Source: JAHBVH01 sp034432375
GTDB taxonomy: Bacteria; Chloroflexota; Anaerolineae; Caldilineales; Caldilineaceae
Direction of reading: 5' to 3'
DNA length: 64,000 nucleotides
Assembly: GCA_034432375.1 (NCBI GenBank)
Contig: DAOUCA010000064.1
Coordinates: 176,678 to 240,677, forward strand
Shown one piece after another: positions 18,422 to 26,424 of this stretch. Position 1 is the first letter of the stretch. Each line of letters opens with the position of its first letter. The notes under the pieces were generated by a model. It saw only the letters and a program-made list of their open reading frames with translations. It had not been told where the DNA came from and did no database searches. A program made the translations under genes and the position numbers.

Positions 18422-20134
18422 ATGAGCATTGAACCCAATGTGCAACAAAGCTCAATGAGCCCTATTATGCAATCAGATCACCTACCTAGCTTTAAAATAC
18501 GCATCCATCAACTGCTCATACTTTTGGCAATGCTCTTCTTTATTATCAGCTTGATCTTTCTGCCTCAATGGGTGCCATCTGTCAGGGGCAGCGCTCTTTG
18601 CGTTGCCAATGAAATTCTTTTTGTTGGTGGCGACAATCCCCTTCCCGAGCGGGATGAGTTGTTGCGCTTCTATTTACTTGCGTTGGGCCAGCATGTCACC
18701 GTGCGCAGTGGCGATCAAGTCAGCAGCGCTGATGCCAAAGGGAAAGCGCTGATTATTATCTCGGAATCGGTCGAATCCAGCACAGTTAATACCAAATTTC
18801 GCGAGATCGATGTGCCCATTGTCACTTGGGAAGGGTGGCTACAGGATGATTTGGGCATGACAGCAGCTGGCAATCCAGCCTTGGCAAAGGTAGGCCCTGC
18901 AATTGTCGAAGACAAAGATGAAGGTGCCTATGGCGAAACCCTGGGGCAGACGAGTATCCTAATTATTAACCCCACACACCCGCTAGCCGCCGGTTACAGT
19001 GGCGAGGTAAAGACAGTTGCCAATTCGTCCAACAAATTTCACTGGGGCGTGCCAAATGAGAATGCAGTTCGTGTGGCACAACAGGTCAATGAAGCGGGCC
19101 ATACCATGATTTATGCTTACGAAAAAGGGACAACAATGGTTGGCTTGACCGCACCGGCACGGCGTGTCTTCCTGCACAACGCGACTGGACCTTCACTGAC
19201 GACCGCGGGGATTTCACTCTTTTTAAATGCAGTCTATTGGGCCATGGGCTGCCTAGAAGAACCAAGTACACCCACCGCTACGCCAACTGCCCTACCACCA
19301 AACACCAGCACCGCAACTGCAACCACAACTGCAACACCGCTGCCTACCGTCACTGGTACGCCAACTTTCACTGCCACCCCAACCCCGATATCAACGCCCA
19401 GCCCAACGCCCAGCCCAACGCCCAGCCCAACGCCCAGTGCAACAACAACTGCCAAAGCAACAATAGCGCCTACCCCCTCGGCAAGTGGCACAGCGACTGC
19501 AACAGCGGTAGCGCCAAGTACACCGACGGCGGCACCGACGGCGACACCGACAGTGATCAGCGCAACTGCAACCGCGACCACTACGCCACCAGCAACAGAA
19601 GCGCCCCCCTCACCGACCGCTACACCAGTGCCCTCAGCCGCGCAAATCGGCGTCGATAAAAGCGATCTGCTCTTTAACGATGCCGATGAGGATGGCCAAG
19701 TCTCACGCGGGGATACGTTGCTCTATATCATTCAAGTACAAAACCGTGGTAACAACGCTGTTCTGGAGCTTGTTCTTGAGGATCAGTTAGATATCAACAC
19801 CACATTGATTCCTGGCTCCGTCCAGAGTTCACAGGGCATTATCGACCACGGCAACAATAGCGGCGATAGCGACATATTGATACTAATCGACACTCTCGCG
19901 GCCCAAACATCAATGCAGATCTCATTTCAGGCCCTGATCGAGCCAACAAGTACTGTTGCATTAGTGGTTAATCAGGCCACCGTGCGCTTTATCGAACATG
20001 GCGGCACGCCCAGTGGACAACAGGAACGCTCCTCCAATGATCCAGACACATCGACACCCGACGATGCCACCTTGACACCGTTAGGCGGCGGTGGGATTCA
20101 CGCGATTTTCCTGCCAGTGATCATGCGCAAATAA
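18422..20134 (+). CDS. Secreted surface protein with Thr/Pro stalk and DUF11 domain
   Basis: 570 aa. An N-terminal hydrophobic segment (about 29-52) serves as signal or anchor. Residues about 60-275 form a globular domain beginning ILFVGGDNPLPERDELLRFY that resembles the Rossmann-like/ThuA-like domain found in exported bacterial proteins. A Thr/Pro-rich stalk (about 280-405) is encoded partly by 12-bp tandem repeats near 19392-19438. A DUF11-type domain (about 408-520: YIIQVQNRGNNAVLELVLED) and the tail IFLPVIMRK end the protein. Function unknown; most likely cell-surface display. Confidence 0.75.
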   Translation: MSIEPNVQQSSMSPIMQSDHLPSFKIRIHQLLILLAMLFFIISLIFLPQWVPSVRGSALCVANEILFVGGDNPLPERDELLRFYLLALGQHVTVRSGDQVSSADAKGKALIIISESVESSTVNTKFREIDVPIVTWEGWLQDDLGMTAAGNPALAKVGPAIVEDKDEGAYGETLGQTSILIINPTHPLAAGYSGEVKTVANSSNKFHWGVPNENAVRVAQQVNEAGHTMIYAYEKGTTMVGLTAPARRVFLHNATGPSLTTAGISLFLNAVYWAMGCLEEPSTPTATPTALPPNTSTATATTTATPLPTVTGTPTFTATPTPISTPSPTPSPTPSPTPSATTTAKATIAPTPSASGTATATAVAPSTPTAAPTATPTVISATATATTTPPATEAPPSPTATPVPSAAQIGVDKSDLLFNDADEDGQVSRGDTLLYIIQVQNRGNNAVLELVLEDQLDINTTLIPGSVQSSQGIIDHGNNSGDSDILILIDTLAAQTSMQISFQALIEPTSTVALVVNQATVRFIEHGGTPSGQQERSSNDPDTSTPDDATLTPLGGGGIHAIFLPVIMRK

Positions 20135-20158
20135 TGGCGCGCGCAACAGCTGTTCCAT

Positions 20159-20188
20159 TTGACATACGCAAAGCGCCCATGATATATT
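20159..20188 (+). promoter_or_regulatory. Strong sigma-70-type promoter
   Basis: TTGACA at 20159-20164 and TATATT at 20183-20188 with an 18-base spacer. It points towards the leader ORF, about 110 bases upstream of its ATG. Confidence 0.7.
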
Positions 20189-20297
20189 GCCAGCGTCTGT
20201 GCATTTTTATTGTCGCGTTTGTAGAATGATCTTTACAAAACAGCAGACCACAATCACAACTTTGAGAGATTAAATCAAAAGTAGGAGTACCTTTTTC

Positions 20298-20387
20298 ATG
20301 TTGATGATGCAATTCAAGTTCATCGTGCTCAATGCAACCACTGTTGGCTTTCCCAACAATGGGATAGGTGCGCCTGCTGCCGGATAA
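20298..20387 (+). CDS. Putative 29-aa leader peptide ahead of the ABC exporter
   Basis: A short ORF too small for most gene finders: it starts MLMMQFKFIVLNATTVGFP and ends NNGIGAPAAG. An AGGAG site lies ten bases before the ATG. TAA is followed 20 bases later by an intrinsic terminator. Within and after the ORF lie small hairpins, TGTTGG/CCAACA at about 20342-20358 and TAAGC/GCTTA at about 20385-20399, which could compete with each other when a ribosome stalls. By analogy with the BmrB leader in front of bmrCD, it may couple translation stress to exporter expression. No homologue is recognised. Confidence 0.45.
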   Translation: MLMMQFKFIVLNATTVGFPNNGIGAPAAG

Positions 20388-20407
20388 GCATTTCGCTTAC
20401 TCTTCTT

Positions 20408-20442
20408 GCCGCAGAGCACTTTCTAGTGTCTGCGGCTTTTTT
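20408..20442 (+). terminator. Intrinsic terminator 1 in the exporter leader
   Basis: GCCGCAGA... TCTGCGGC with inner CACT/AGTG and a six-T tract. It lies between the leader ORF and the exporter genes. Confidence 0.85.
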
Positions 20443-20504
20443 ATTTCTAGCCCTCCCACTTGTCATGTTTACCGCATAAACGTTGGCAAGTAGAGTGTGG
20501 CAGG

Positions 20505-20548
20505 AAAGACGTAGATACTGGAATCGTCCAGCTTCTACGTCTTTTTTT
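20505..20548 (+). terminator. Intrinsic terminator 2 in the exporter leader
   Basis: AAAGACGTAGA pairs with TTCTACGTCTTT, with CTGGA/TCCAG nested inside and seven T residues at the end. A second terminator so soon after the first, with no gene between, suggests a regulated leader. Confidence 0.85.
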
Positions 20549-20652
20549 GTGTCTTGCGTGCCATCGCTTCGCCAGGGGTTATGCTTGTAACCTCCCGGCC
20601 AGCGGGAAAAGCAACGGCTTGACACACCATGATTCAGCAAAGGATACTCCCG

Positions 20653-22515
20653 ATGCTAAACAATTTATCGTACGCACAACCGAATATGAATCTCCAGCAA
20701 CCCAATCCCCAACAAGTTGACTTTCAACAAGTTGTCGCCGAACCCAATAAGCTACGCAAGTTGTGGCTGCTCATGGCTGGTCACCAAGGTGCCTATCTAG
20801 GCGCGACCGCTAGCTTGGGGATAGCTGCCGGTGCCAATACAGCAACGTTTCTACTGATTCGCTACTTTATTGACGACTATCTTGGTGGTAAAGCCGGCAC
20901 CGCGAATTTGGCGATCATCCTTGCCGGCTTTGCCATGCTCGCCCTCGTACAGGCGTTCTTTACGTTTCAAAGCCGCAAATTGGCCGCGCAGACCGCAGAA
21001 GGGATCGCTCGTCATCTGCGCAACTATCTTTATGATCATTTGCAACGATTGCCCTTTAGCTATCACGACAAAATGCAGACAGGCGAGCTACTCCAACGGA
21101 CAACATCGGATGTCGATGCCATCCGTCGCTTCTTTGCCGACCAGGCGATTGAAAGTGGACGTGTGATCTTGCTCTTTCTGATCAACTTTGCCGCCATCTG
21201 CTTTCTCGACTGGCAATTGGCACTGATCTCGGTGGCGGTGATTCCTGTGGTCCTGATTATTTCGCTCTTCTTCTTCCGTATGGTAGAGAAGCGTTATGAA
21301 GCCTATCAGAACCAGGAAGCATTGCTTTCAACAACGGTACAGGAAAATCTGAGTGGTGTACGCGTCGTCAAAGCCTTTGCCCGCCAAACATATGAAGCAG
21401 AAAAGTTTGACAAGGTCAACTGGGAAAAGTATATACTCGGTCGTAAGTTGCTACTGACCCATGCCACCTTCTGGCCGGTAACCGATATTATCTGTGGTGC
21501 ACAGATGTTGACGGGCTTTGCCATTGCAGGGCAGATGACCATCAATGGCACGCTAACCATTGGCGAATATCTGGCGTATGTGGGGCTAGTCATCTGGATC
21601 ATCTGGCCTATCCGCAACTTGGGGCGGCTGATTGTGCAGATGTCAACGGGTCTTGTTTCGCTGGGGCGCGTTTCGGAAGTGATCAAAGCCGAGCGCGAAC
21701 CATTGCAGGCCAATGTGCAAGGGCCGACTACGCCGCTGCGCGGTGAGTTGATCTTTAGCCACGTAGGGCTAAAGTACAACGAGAGTGATGAAGCTGTGTT
21801 ACAGGAGATCTCGTTCCATGTCAAACCAGGCCAGCGCATTGCCTTGCTGGGGCCAACTGGATCGGGCAAGACATCGCTGGTTAATCTATTACCTCGTTTC
21901 TATGAGTATACAAGCGGGCGTGTTGTGCTTGATGGCATCGATCTCAACAAGTATAGTCGCAGCTATCTGCGGGAGAATATTGGCATTGTTGAGCAGGAGC
22001 CTTTTCTCTTCTCGCGCACAATTCGTGAGAATATCACCTATGGAGTCGGGCGCGCGGTTTCCCAGGACGAAGTGGAAGCGGTTGCTCGTGCAGCGGCCAT
22101 CCATGAAGTCATCCTGAGCAAACTGCCAAACGGGTATGATACATTGGTCGGGGAAAAGGGGATTACCCTTTCCGGCGGCCAAAAACAGCGCATTGCCATC
22201 GCCCGTACACTGCTCAAGGATCCGGCGATCTTGATTCTCGACGATTCAACTTCGGCTGTCGATATGGAGACCGAAGCACTCATTCGCCAAGCCATGCATC
22301 GCCTGATGCAAGGGCGGACTTCCTTTATCATTGCCCATCGCGTGCAAAGCGTGATGGATGCGGATCAGATTCTCGTCTTTCACCATGGGCGCATTGTGCA
22401 ACGCGGAAAGCACAGCGAACTCGTGGCCCAAGAAGGTTTCTACCAACGCATCTATGAAGCACAGACGCGTATGGAAGAGCACTTCGAGGCCGAAATTGGT
22501 GCAATGAATAACTAA
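20653..22515 (+). CDS. ABC exporter half-transporter (degenerate ATP site subunit)
   Basis: Type IV (MsbA/LmrA-like) ABC exporter, about 620 aa: six TM helices (about 45-320), then an NBD with Walker A GPTGSGKT at 400-407, a consensus signature LSGGQKQ and Walker B ILILDDSTSAVD. Asp531 replaces the catalytic Glu, as in the non-catalytic subunit of heterodimeric exporters. The start at 20653 has AGGA eight bases ahead; the ATG at 20629 has none. It pairs with the gene at 22756, whose own features are complementary. Substrate unknown; drug or lipid export is typical. Confidence 0.92.
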   Translation: MLNNLSYAQPNMNLQQPNPQQVDFQQVVAEPNKLRKLWLLMAGHQGAYLGATASLGIAAGANTATFLLIRYFIDDYLGGKAGTANLAIILAGFAMLALVQAFFTFQSRKLAAQTAEGIARHLRNYLYDHLQRLPFSYHDKMQTGELLQRTTSDVDAIRRFFADQAIESGRVILLFLINFAAICFLDWQLALISVAVIPVVLIISLFFFRMVEKRYEAYQNQEALLSTTVQENLSGVRVVKAFARQTYEAEKFDKVNWEKYILGRKLLLTHATFWPVTDIICGAQMLTGFAIAGQMTINGTLTIGEYLAYVGLVIWIIWPIRNLGRLIVQMSTGLVSLGRVSEVIKAEREPLQANVQGPTTPLRGELIFSHVGLKYNESDEAVLQEISFHVKPGQRIALLGPTGSGKTSLVNLLPRFYEYTSGRVVLDGIDLNKYSRSYLRENIGIVEQEPFLFSRTIRENITYGVGRAVSQDEVEAVARAAAIHEVILSKLPNGYDTLVGEKGITLSGGQKQRIAIARTLLKDPAILILDDSTSAVDMETEALIRQAMHRLMQGRTSFIIAHRVQSVMDADQILVFHHGRIVQRGKHSELVAQEGFYQRIYEAQTRMEEHFEAEIGAMNN

Positions 22516-22517
22516 CC

Positions 22518-22578
22518 TGGGACTTACGCAGCGCTCGGCGGCTGAGCTTGTCGAAGCCAGAGAGCGCTGCGTAGTCCA
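22518..22578. repeat. MITE-like TAGGACTTACGCAG element between the exporter genes
   Basis: 61 bases with ends GGGACTTACGCAGCGCT and AGCGCTGCGTAGTCC, and a core GGCTGAGCTTGTCGAAGCC. It begins two bases after the stop codon. Flanking pentamers do not match in this copy. Confidence 0.7.
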
Positions 22579-22626
22579 TTCCAAGAATTAAATGATCCAC
22601 GAAAACACAAGAAGGCACACGAAGAA
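22576..22626. repeat. CACGAAG-type repeat, partial copy
   Basis: CCATTCCAAGAATTAA followed by GATCCACGAAAACACAAGAA and further CACGAAG units. It matches the inverted form at 57189-57290. It lies directly next to the MITE-like copy, as at 57.1 kb. Confidence 0.55.
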
Positions 22627-22755
22627 AAGCAAACATTTGTGGATGCTTAGTTCTCTGGATTAGTGTAAGTTCTATAACCAAAAGTAATGAGTGTCAACGT
22701 GCCTATTTGCCAGCGACATTCGTTATTTTCCCACTTTTTACAGGAGAGACATATC

Positions 22756-24582
22756 GTGTCAAACCTTATTGAATTTGAAGAAGAAGAATTCACAACACAA
22801 TTTAATGGCCAGACGATTCTACGCATCATTCGCCAGCTAAAACCCTATTGGCTTTGGGTTGTCGGCTTTTTGGCAGCGGTGGCGATTGTTTCCTTCTTAG
22901 AATCGTACTTCACCTATCTAAGTAAACGGATTATCGATGAAGCCGTTTTGACGAAGAATATCAGCGCGCTCTGGCAGATTCTGACGGTTTACGGATCACT
23001 GATTCTGCTACAGGTGGTGATGGTCTTCACCTTTATCTATGTCACCGGTCTACTGGGCGAGCGCGTGCGCTATGATCTGCGCAAGACGATGTTCAACCAT
23101 TTACAAGAACTTTCGCTCTCGTACTACAACCGCACACCAGTTGGCTGGATTATGTCACGCGTGACTTCGGACACCGATCGCCTGGCCGAGTTGGTTACCT
23201 GGGGCTTGCTCGATATCACCTGGGCGATCATGAATGTTAGTTCCGCGGTCTACTTTATGTTGCGGATCAACTGGCCGCTGGCGCTGATTGTCTTCGCGAT
23301 CATCCCAGCAATCACCATTGTAGCAATCCAATTCAAAAAGCGCATTATCGCCGAATATCGCACGGTACGGAAGATCAATTCAAAGATTACCGGTGCCTAC
23401 AATGAAAGCATCACGGGCGTCCGTGTGGTCAAAGCGCTCAATCGCGAGGAGCGCAACCTGCAAGAATTTAGCGTTTTGACCGATGAGATGTATACAGCTG
23501 GCTATCGTGCGGCATGGCTTTCGGGGCTCTTCTTGCCGGTTGTGCAAATGATTAGCGCCACGGGCGTGATTGCGATCATTTGGTACAGTGGGCGGCAGGG
23601 TCTCGGCAATATCTCGATTGGTAGCATTCAGGCCTTCATCTCCTACGTGATCTTTATGCTCTGGCCGATCCAAGAGATGGCGCGCGTCTATGCCGAAATG
23701 CAGCAGGCGATTGCCTCAGCGGAACGGATCTTCTCTTTGGTCGATGCCAAGCCGGAAATTGTCGATCAACCAGATGCCGTTGATCCGGGCACCCTACGGG
23801 GTGACATTCTCTTTGAGAATGTGGCTTTCTACTACGAAAAAGGCAAACCAGTTCTCAGTGATTTCACCCTGCACGTTCAACAGGGGGAGACTATTGCATT
23901 GGTCGGCCCAACCGGTGGCGGAAAGTCAACCATTGTCAATCTGCTCTGTCGCTTCTTTGAACCACGCGAAGGCAAGATCACCATCAATGGTCTTGACTAT
24001 ACGCAAATGAGCCAGCACGCGATCCAGTCACGCATCGGCATGGTTCTGCAGACGCCCCATCTCTTTTCGGGGACGATCCGCACGAATTTAGCTTATGGTA
24101 GGCCAGATGCCACGGTAAACGAGGTCGAGGCTGCCGCGAGGATGGTCGGTGCCCATGAGTTTATCATGACATTGGAAAAAGGGTACGAAGAAGAGGTAGG
24201 TGAAGGCGGAATTTTGCTCTCGACAGGACAGAAACAGCTACTGAGTTTGGCACGGGCTGTGCTGGCGCAACCGGATATCTTCATTATGGACGAAGCAACC
24301 AGTTCTGTCGACACGTTAACCGAAGGCTTGATCCAGCGAGGGATGGAAGCCTTAATGCATGATCGCACGAGCTTTGTGATCGCCCACCGCCTTTCGACCA
24401 TCCGCAACGCCAGCCGGATTCTGGTCATTGAAGATGGACGGATCAGCGAAATGGGGAACCACCACGAATTGCTGCGCCAACGAGGCCACTACTATCGCCT
24501 CTACACCCAGCAGTTCCAACAGGAGTTGGTCGATCAGTTCAAGATCTGGGATGAGAATCCACAAGAACTCACAAAAGCTTAA
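22756..24582 (+). CDS. ABC exporter half-transporter (catalytic subunit)
   Basis: 608 aa from a GTG start with AGGAGA eight bases upstream; a frame open to 22687 has no site. Six TM helices (about 30-310) precede an NBD with Walker A GPTGGGKST (384-392), Walker B IFIMDEATSSVD with catalytic Glu513, and a non-consensus signature LSTGQ. The degenerate signature here and the Asp in the partner would together form one dead ATP site, while this Walker B and the partner's LSGGQ form the active one. This is the pattern of heterodimeric exporters such as BmrCD and TM287/288. Confidence in the pairing is high. Confidence 0.93.
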   Translation: MSNLIEFEEEEFTTQFNGQTILRIIRQLKPYWLWVVGFLAAVAIVSFLESYFTYLSKRIIDEAVLTKNISALWQILTVYGSLILLQVVMVFTFIYVTGLLGERVRYDLRKTMFNHLQELSLSYYNRTPVGWIMSRVTSDTDRLAELVTWGLLDITWAIMNVSSAVYFMLRINWPLALIVFAIIPAITIVAIQFKKRIIAEYRTVRKINSKITGAYNESITGVRVVKALNREERNLQEFSVLTDEMYTAGYRAAWLSGLFLPVVQMISATGVIAIIWYSGRQGLGNISIGSIQAFISYVIFMLWPIQEMARVYAEMQQAIASAERIFSLVDAKPEIVDQPDAVDPGTLRGDILFENVAFYYEKGKPVLSDFTLHVQQGETIALVGPTGGGKSTIVNLLCRFFEPREGKITINGLDYTQMSQHAIQSRIGMVLQTPHLFSGTIRTNLAYGRPDATVNEVEAAARMVGAHEFIMTLEKGYEEEVGEGGILLSTGQKQLLSLARAVLAQPDIFIMDEATSSVDTLTEGLIQRGMEALMHDRTSFVIAHRLSTIRNASRILVIEDGRISEMGNHHELLRQRGHYYRLYTQQFQQELVDQFKIWDENPQELTKA

Positions 24583-24750
24583 CAATCTGCTAATCAATTG
24601 TCAATCTTACATTCATCAAACGGTAGTAAGATAGATGCAAGTAGGAAGCGATAGCTTCTGACCATATGATTGACTATTGGTACGCTACATGTGAAGGTTG
24701 TAGCGTTTAGCCGATGGTCGGTAGCAAGCTCATTGTTATATCATAAGTTT

Positions 24751-24794
24751 AAAAGAAAGCCCGTTATGGCAAAGGCCGTAACGGGCTTTCTTTT
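24751..24794. terminator. Bidirectional terminator between exporter and his operons
   Basis: AAAAGAAAGCCCGTTA (24751-24766) and its complement (24779-24794); the T-rich 3' arm works on the plus strand and the A-rich 5' arm on the minus strand. Confidence 0.85.
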
Positions 24795-24840
24795 AGGGGG
24801 GAAACGTGCTGCTCAAGCGATGGCCGGCCTAAGTCTTCGT

Positions 24841-25122
24841 TTATTTAAATCGGCCGGCCAGTTCTTGCTCAATATCCGTCCATTGCAACCCACGGGCCGA
24901 AAGCAAAACCAGACAGTGATAGAGCAGATCGGACATTTCATAGATCACGCGTTCATCACCTTCGCCCTTGGCGGCAATGATCACTTCAATCGCTTCTTCG
25001 CCAATCTTTTTCAAGATCTCATTCTCGCCTGCTTTAAAGAGCGACGCAGTATAAGAGTTGGGATTGGGATCGGTCTGACGACTTTGAATTGTTTCAAAAA
25101 GGGTGGCAATTACCTGGCTCAT
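24841..25122 (-). CDS. hisE: Phosphoribosyl-ATP pyrophosphatase
   Basis: Second step of histidine synthesis, releasing pyrophosphate from PR-ATP. 93 aa of the MazG-like all-alpha fold: KIGEEAIEVIIAAKGEGDER and YEMSDLLYHCLVLLSARGL carry the metal-binding acidic residues. Normal length. It is the last gene of the minus-strand his cluster, seven bases after the hisI stop. Confidence 0.95.
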   Translation of the reverse strand: MSQVIATLFETIQSRQTDPNPNSYTASLFKAGENEILKKIGEEAIEVIIAAKGEGDERVIYEMSDLLYHCLVLLSARGLQWTDIEQELAGRFK

Positions 25123-25129
25123 AAATATG

Positions 25130-25483
25130 TCAATCTAGTGTATATATTGGATTAATTTCTAACGTTCGATAAAAACAGCTAACCTCGCCCGTGTGACAAG
25201 CAGGGCCGGCCGGATCAACTTGCAGCAGCAATGTATCGCCGTCGCAATCAACTGCGATATCGATCACTCTCTGGATATTACCGCTGGTTGCGCCTTTATG
25301 CCAATATTCCTGACGGCTGCGGCTCCAAAAGACCGCTTCACCAAGGTCCAGGGTTCGTTGCAAACTTTCAGCATTCATCCAAGCCATCATCAACACTTGA
25401 TGGGTCTGCACATCCTGCACAATGGTTGGCACCAGACCAGCACTATTGAAGGTTACAGCAGCCAACAATTCGTCGCGACTCAT
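25130..25483 (-). CDS. hisI: Phosphoribosyl-AMP cyclohydrolase
   Basis: Third step of histidine synthesis. 117 aa: FNSAGLVPTIVQDV, VLMMAWMN, FWSRSRQEYWHKGATSGN, then the metal-binding part DCDGDTLLLQVDPAGPACHT and GEVSCFY with its cysteines. The ATG at 25483 follows GAGAGAAAG; the frame continues upstream to 25606 through repeat DNA and is not used. hisI and hisE are separate genes here, not the fused hisIE of enterobacteria. Confidence 0.95.
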   Translation of the reverse strand: MSRDELLAAVTFNSAGLVPTIVQDVQTHQVLMMAWMNAESLQRTLDLGEAVFWSRSRQEYWHKGATSGNIQRVIDIAVDCDGDTLLLQVDPAGPACHTGEVSCFYRTLEINPIYTLD

Positions 25484-25563
25484 GACAATCTTTCTCTCAT
25501 TGATCTTAGTCTCTTTTCTGAAAATAGGACGCGGATAAACGCGGAAGGACGCGGATGAAAAGT

Positions 25564-25595
25564 GTCGTGTAGTCGGGACGCCCCGACTACACGAC
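25564..25595. repeat. 14-bp-arm hairpin between hisF and hisI
   Basis: GTCGTGTAGTCGGG and its complement around ACGC, preceded at about 25525-25560 by direct GGACGCGGAT units. Intergenic repeat of a type seen in many environmental genomes. Confidence 0.55.
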
Positions 25596-25629
25596 CAAGT
25601 GACCACACGCGCATTTTCAGTTCAGTGTT

Positions 25630-26424
25630 TTAGAGCAACTCCAATGGCATCCGAATCGGTACCCCAGCGGCAGCAACATGATCTTTCACCTGTTGAATGC
25701 TCAGCTCTTTAAAATGGAAGAGCGTAGCTGCCAGCGCAGCCGCTGCACCCCCATCCGTTAACGCCGCCACAAAGTGATCCGGCTGACCGGCACCACCACT
25801 AGCGATCACGGGAATGTTCACCGCGTCACTGATTGCACGGGTCAAGGAAACATCGTAGCCCTCTTTGGTCCCATCGCCATCCATTGATGTAAGCAGAATC
25901 TCACCGGCACCAAGCCGTTCGACCTCTTTGGCCCAGCTAATAGCATCGAGTCCCGTATTAATTCGCCCACCGCTGACAAACACATCCCACCCATCGCCGC
26001 GCGCAACTTGATCCTCGCCCTGCCGTCGTCGAGCATCAATGGCCACCACAATACATTGGCTACCAAAGCGTTTGGCGGCTTCGCTGATCACTTGCGGGTT
26101 CTTGACAGCGGCGCTATTAATACTAACTTTGTCGGCACCGGCCAATAAAAGTGCCCGCATATCTTCGACCGTACGGATCCCGCCCCCTACCGTAAAGGGG
26201 ATAAAGACAGAGTCGGCCACGCGCCGGACCATGTCGACCATTGTCTCGCGCGCTTCATGGGTCGCCGTAATATCCAGGAAGACCAATTCATCGGCCCCTT
26301 CGCGGTCATAAATCTGCGCTTGGGCGACCGGATCGCCGGCATCAATCAGGTCGACGAAATTGACACCCTTCACCACGCGCCCATCTTTGACATCAAGACA
26401 AGGAATAATCCGTTTTGCCAACAT
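25630..26424 (-). CDS. hisF: Imidazole glycerol phosphate synthase cyclase subunit
   Basis: TIM-barrel cyclase that joins ammonia from HisH to PRFAR, giving imidazole glycerol phosphate and AICAR. 264 aa with MLAKRIIPCLDVKDGRVVKG at the start (catalytic Asp11), FTVGGGIRTVEDMR, KVSINSAAVKNP and VIASGGAG. Complete. Its start overlaps the end of the hisA-Nudix gene by 32 bases in another frame, so the two are tightly coupled. Confidence 0.97.
   Translation of the reverse strand: MLAKRIIPCLDVKDGRVVKGVNFVDLIDAGDPVAQAQIYDREGADELVFLDITATHEARETMVDMVRRVADSVFIPFTVGGGIRTVEDMRALLLAGADKVSINSAAVKNPQVISEAAKRFGSQCIVVAIDARRRQGEDQVARGDGWDVFVSGGRINTGLDAISWAKEVERLGAGEILLTSMDGDGTKEGYDVSLTRAISDAVNIPVIASGGAGQPDHFVAALTDGGAAAALAATLFHFKELSIQQVKDHVAAAGVPIRMPLELL

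Larger units (their letters stand above)
20135..20628. promoter_or_regulatory. Long leader region of the ABC exporter operon
   Basis: This gap carries a near-consensus promoter (20159-20188), a structured 5' UTR, a 29-codon ORF with its own ribosome site (20298-20387), and two intrinsic terminators in series (20408-20442 and 20505-20548) before the exporter gene. The arrangement is that of a transcription-attenuated operon. Confidence 0.6.

Noticed and set aside
25484..25606. N-terminal extension of HisI
   Set aside because: Encoded by repeat DNA; the ATG at 25483 has a ribosome site and matches the usual HisI start.
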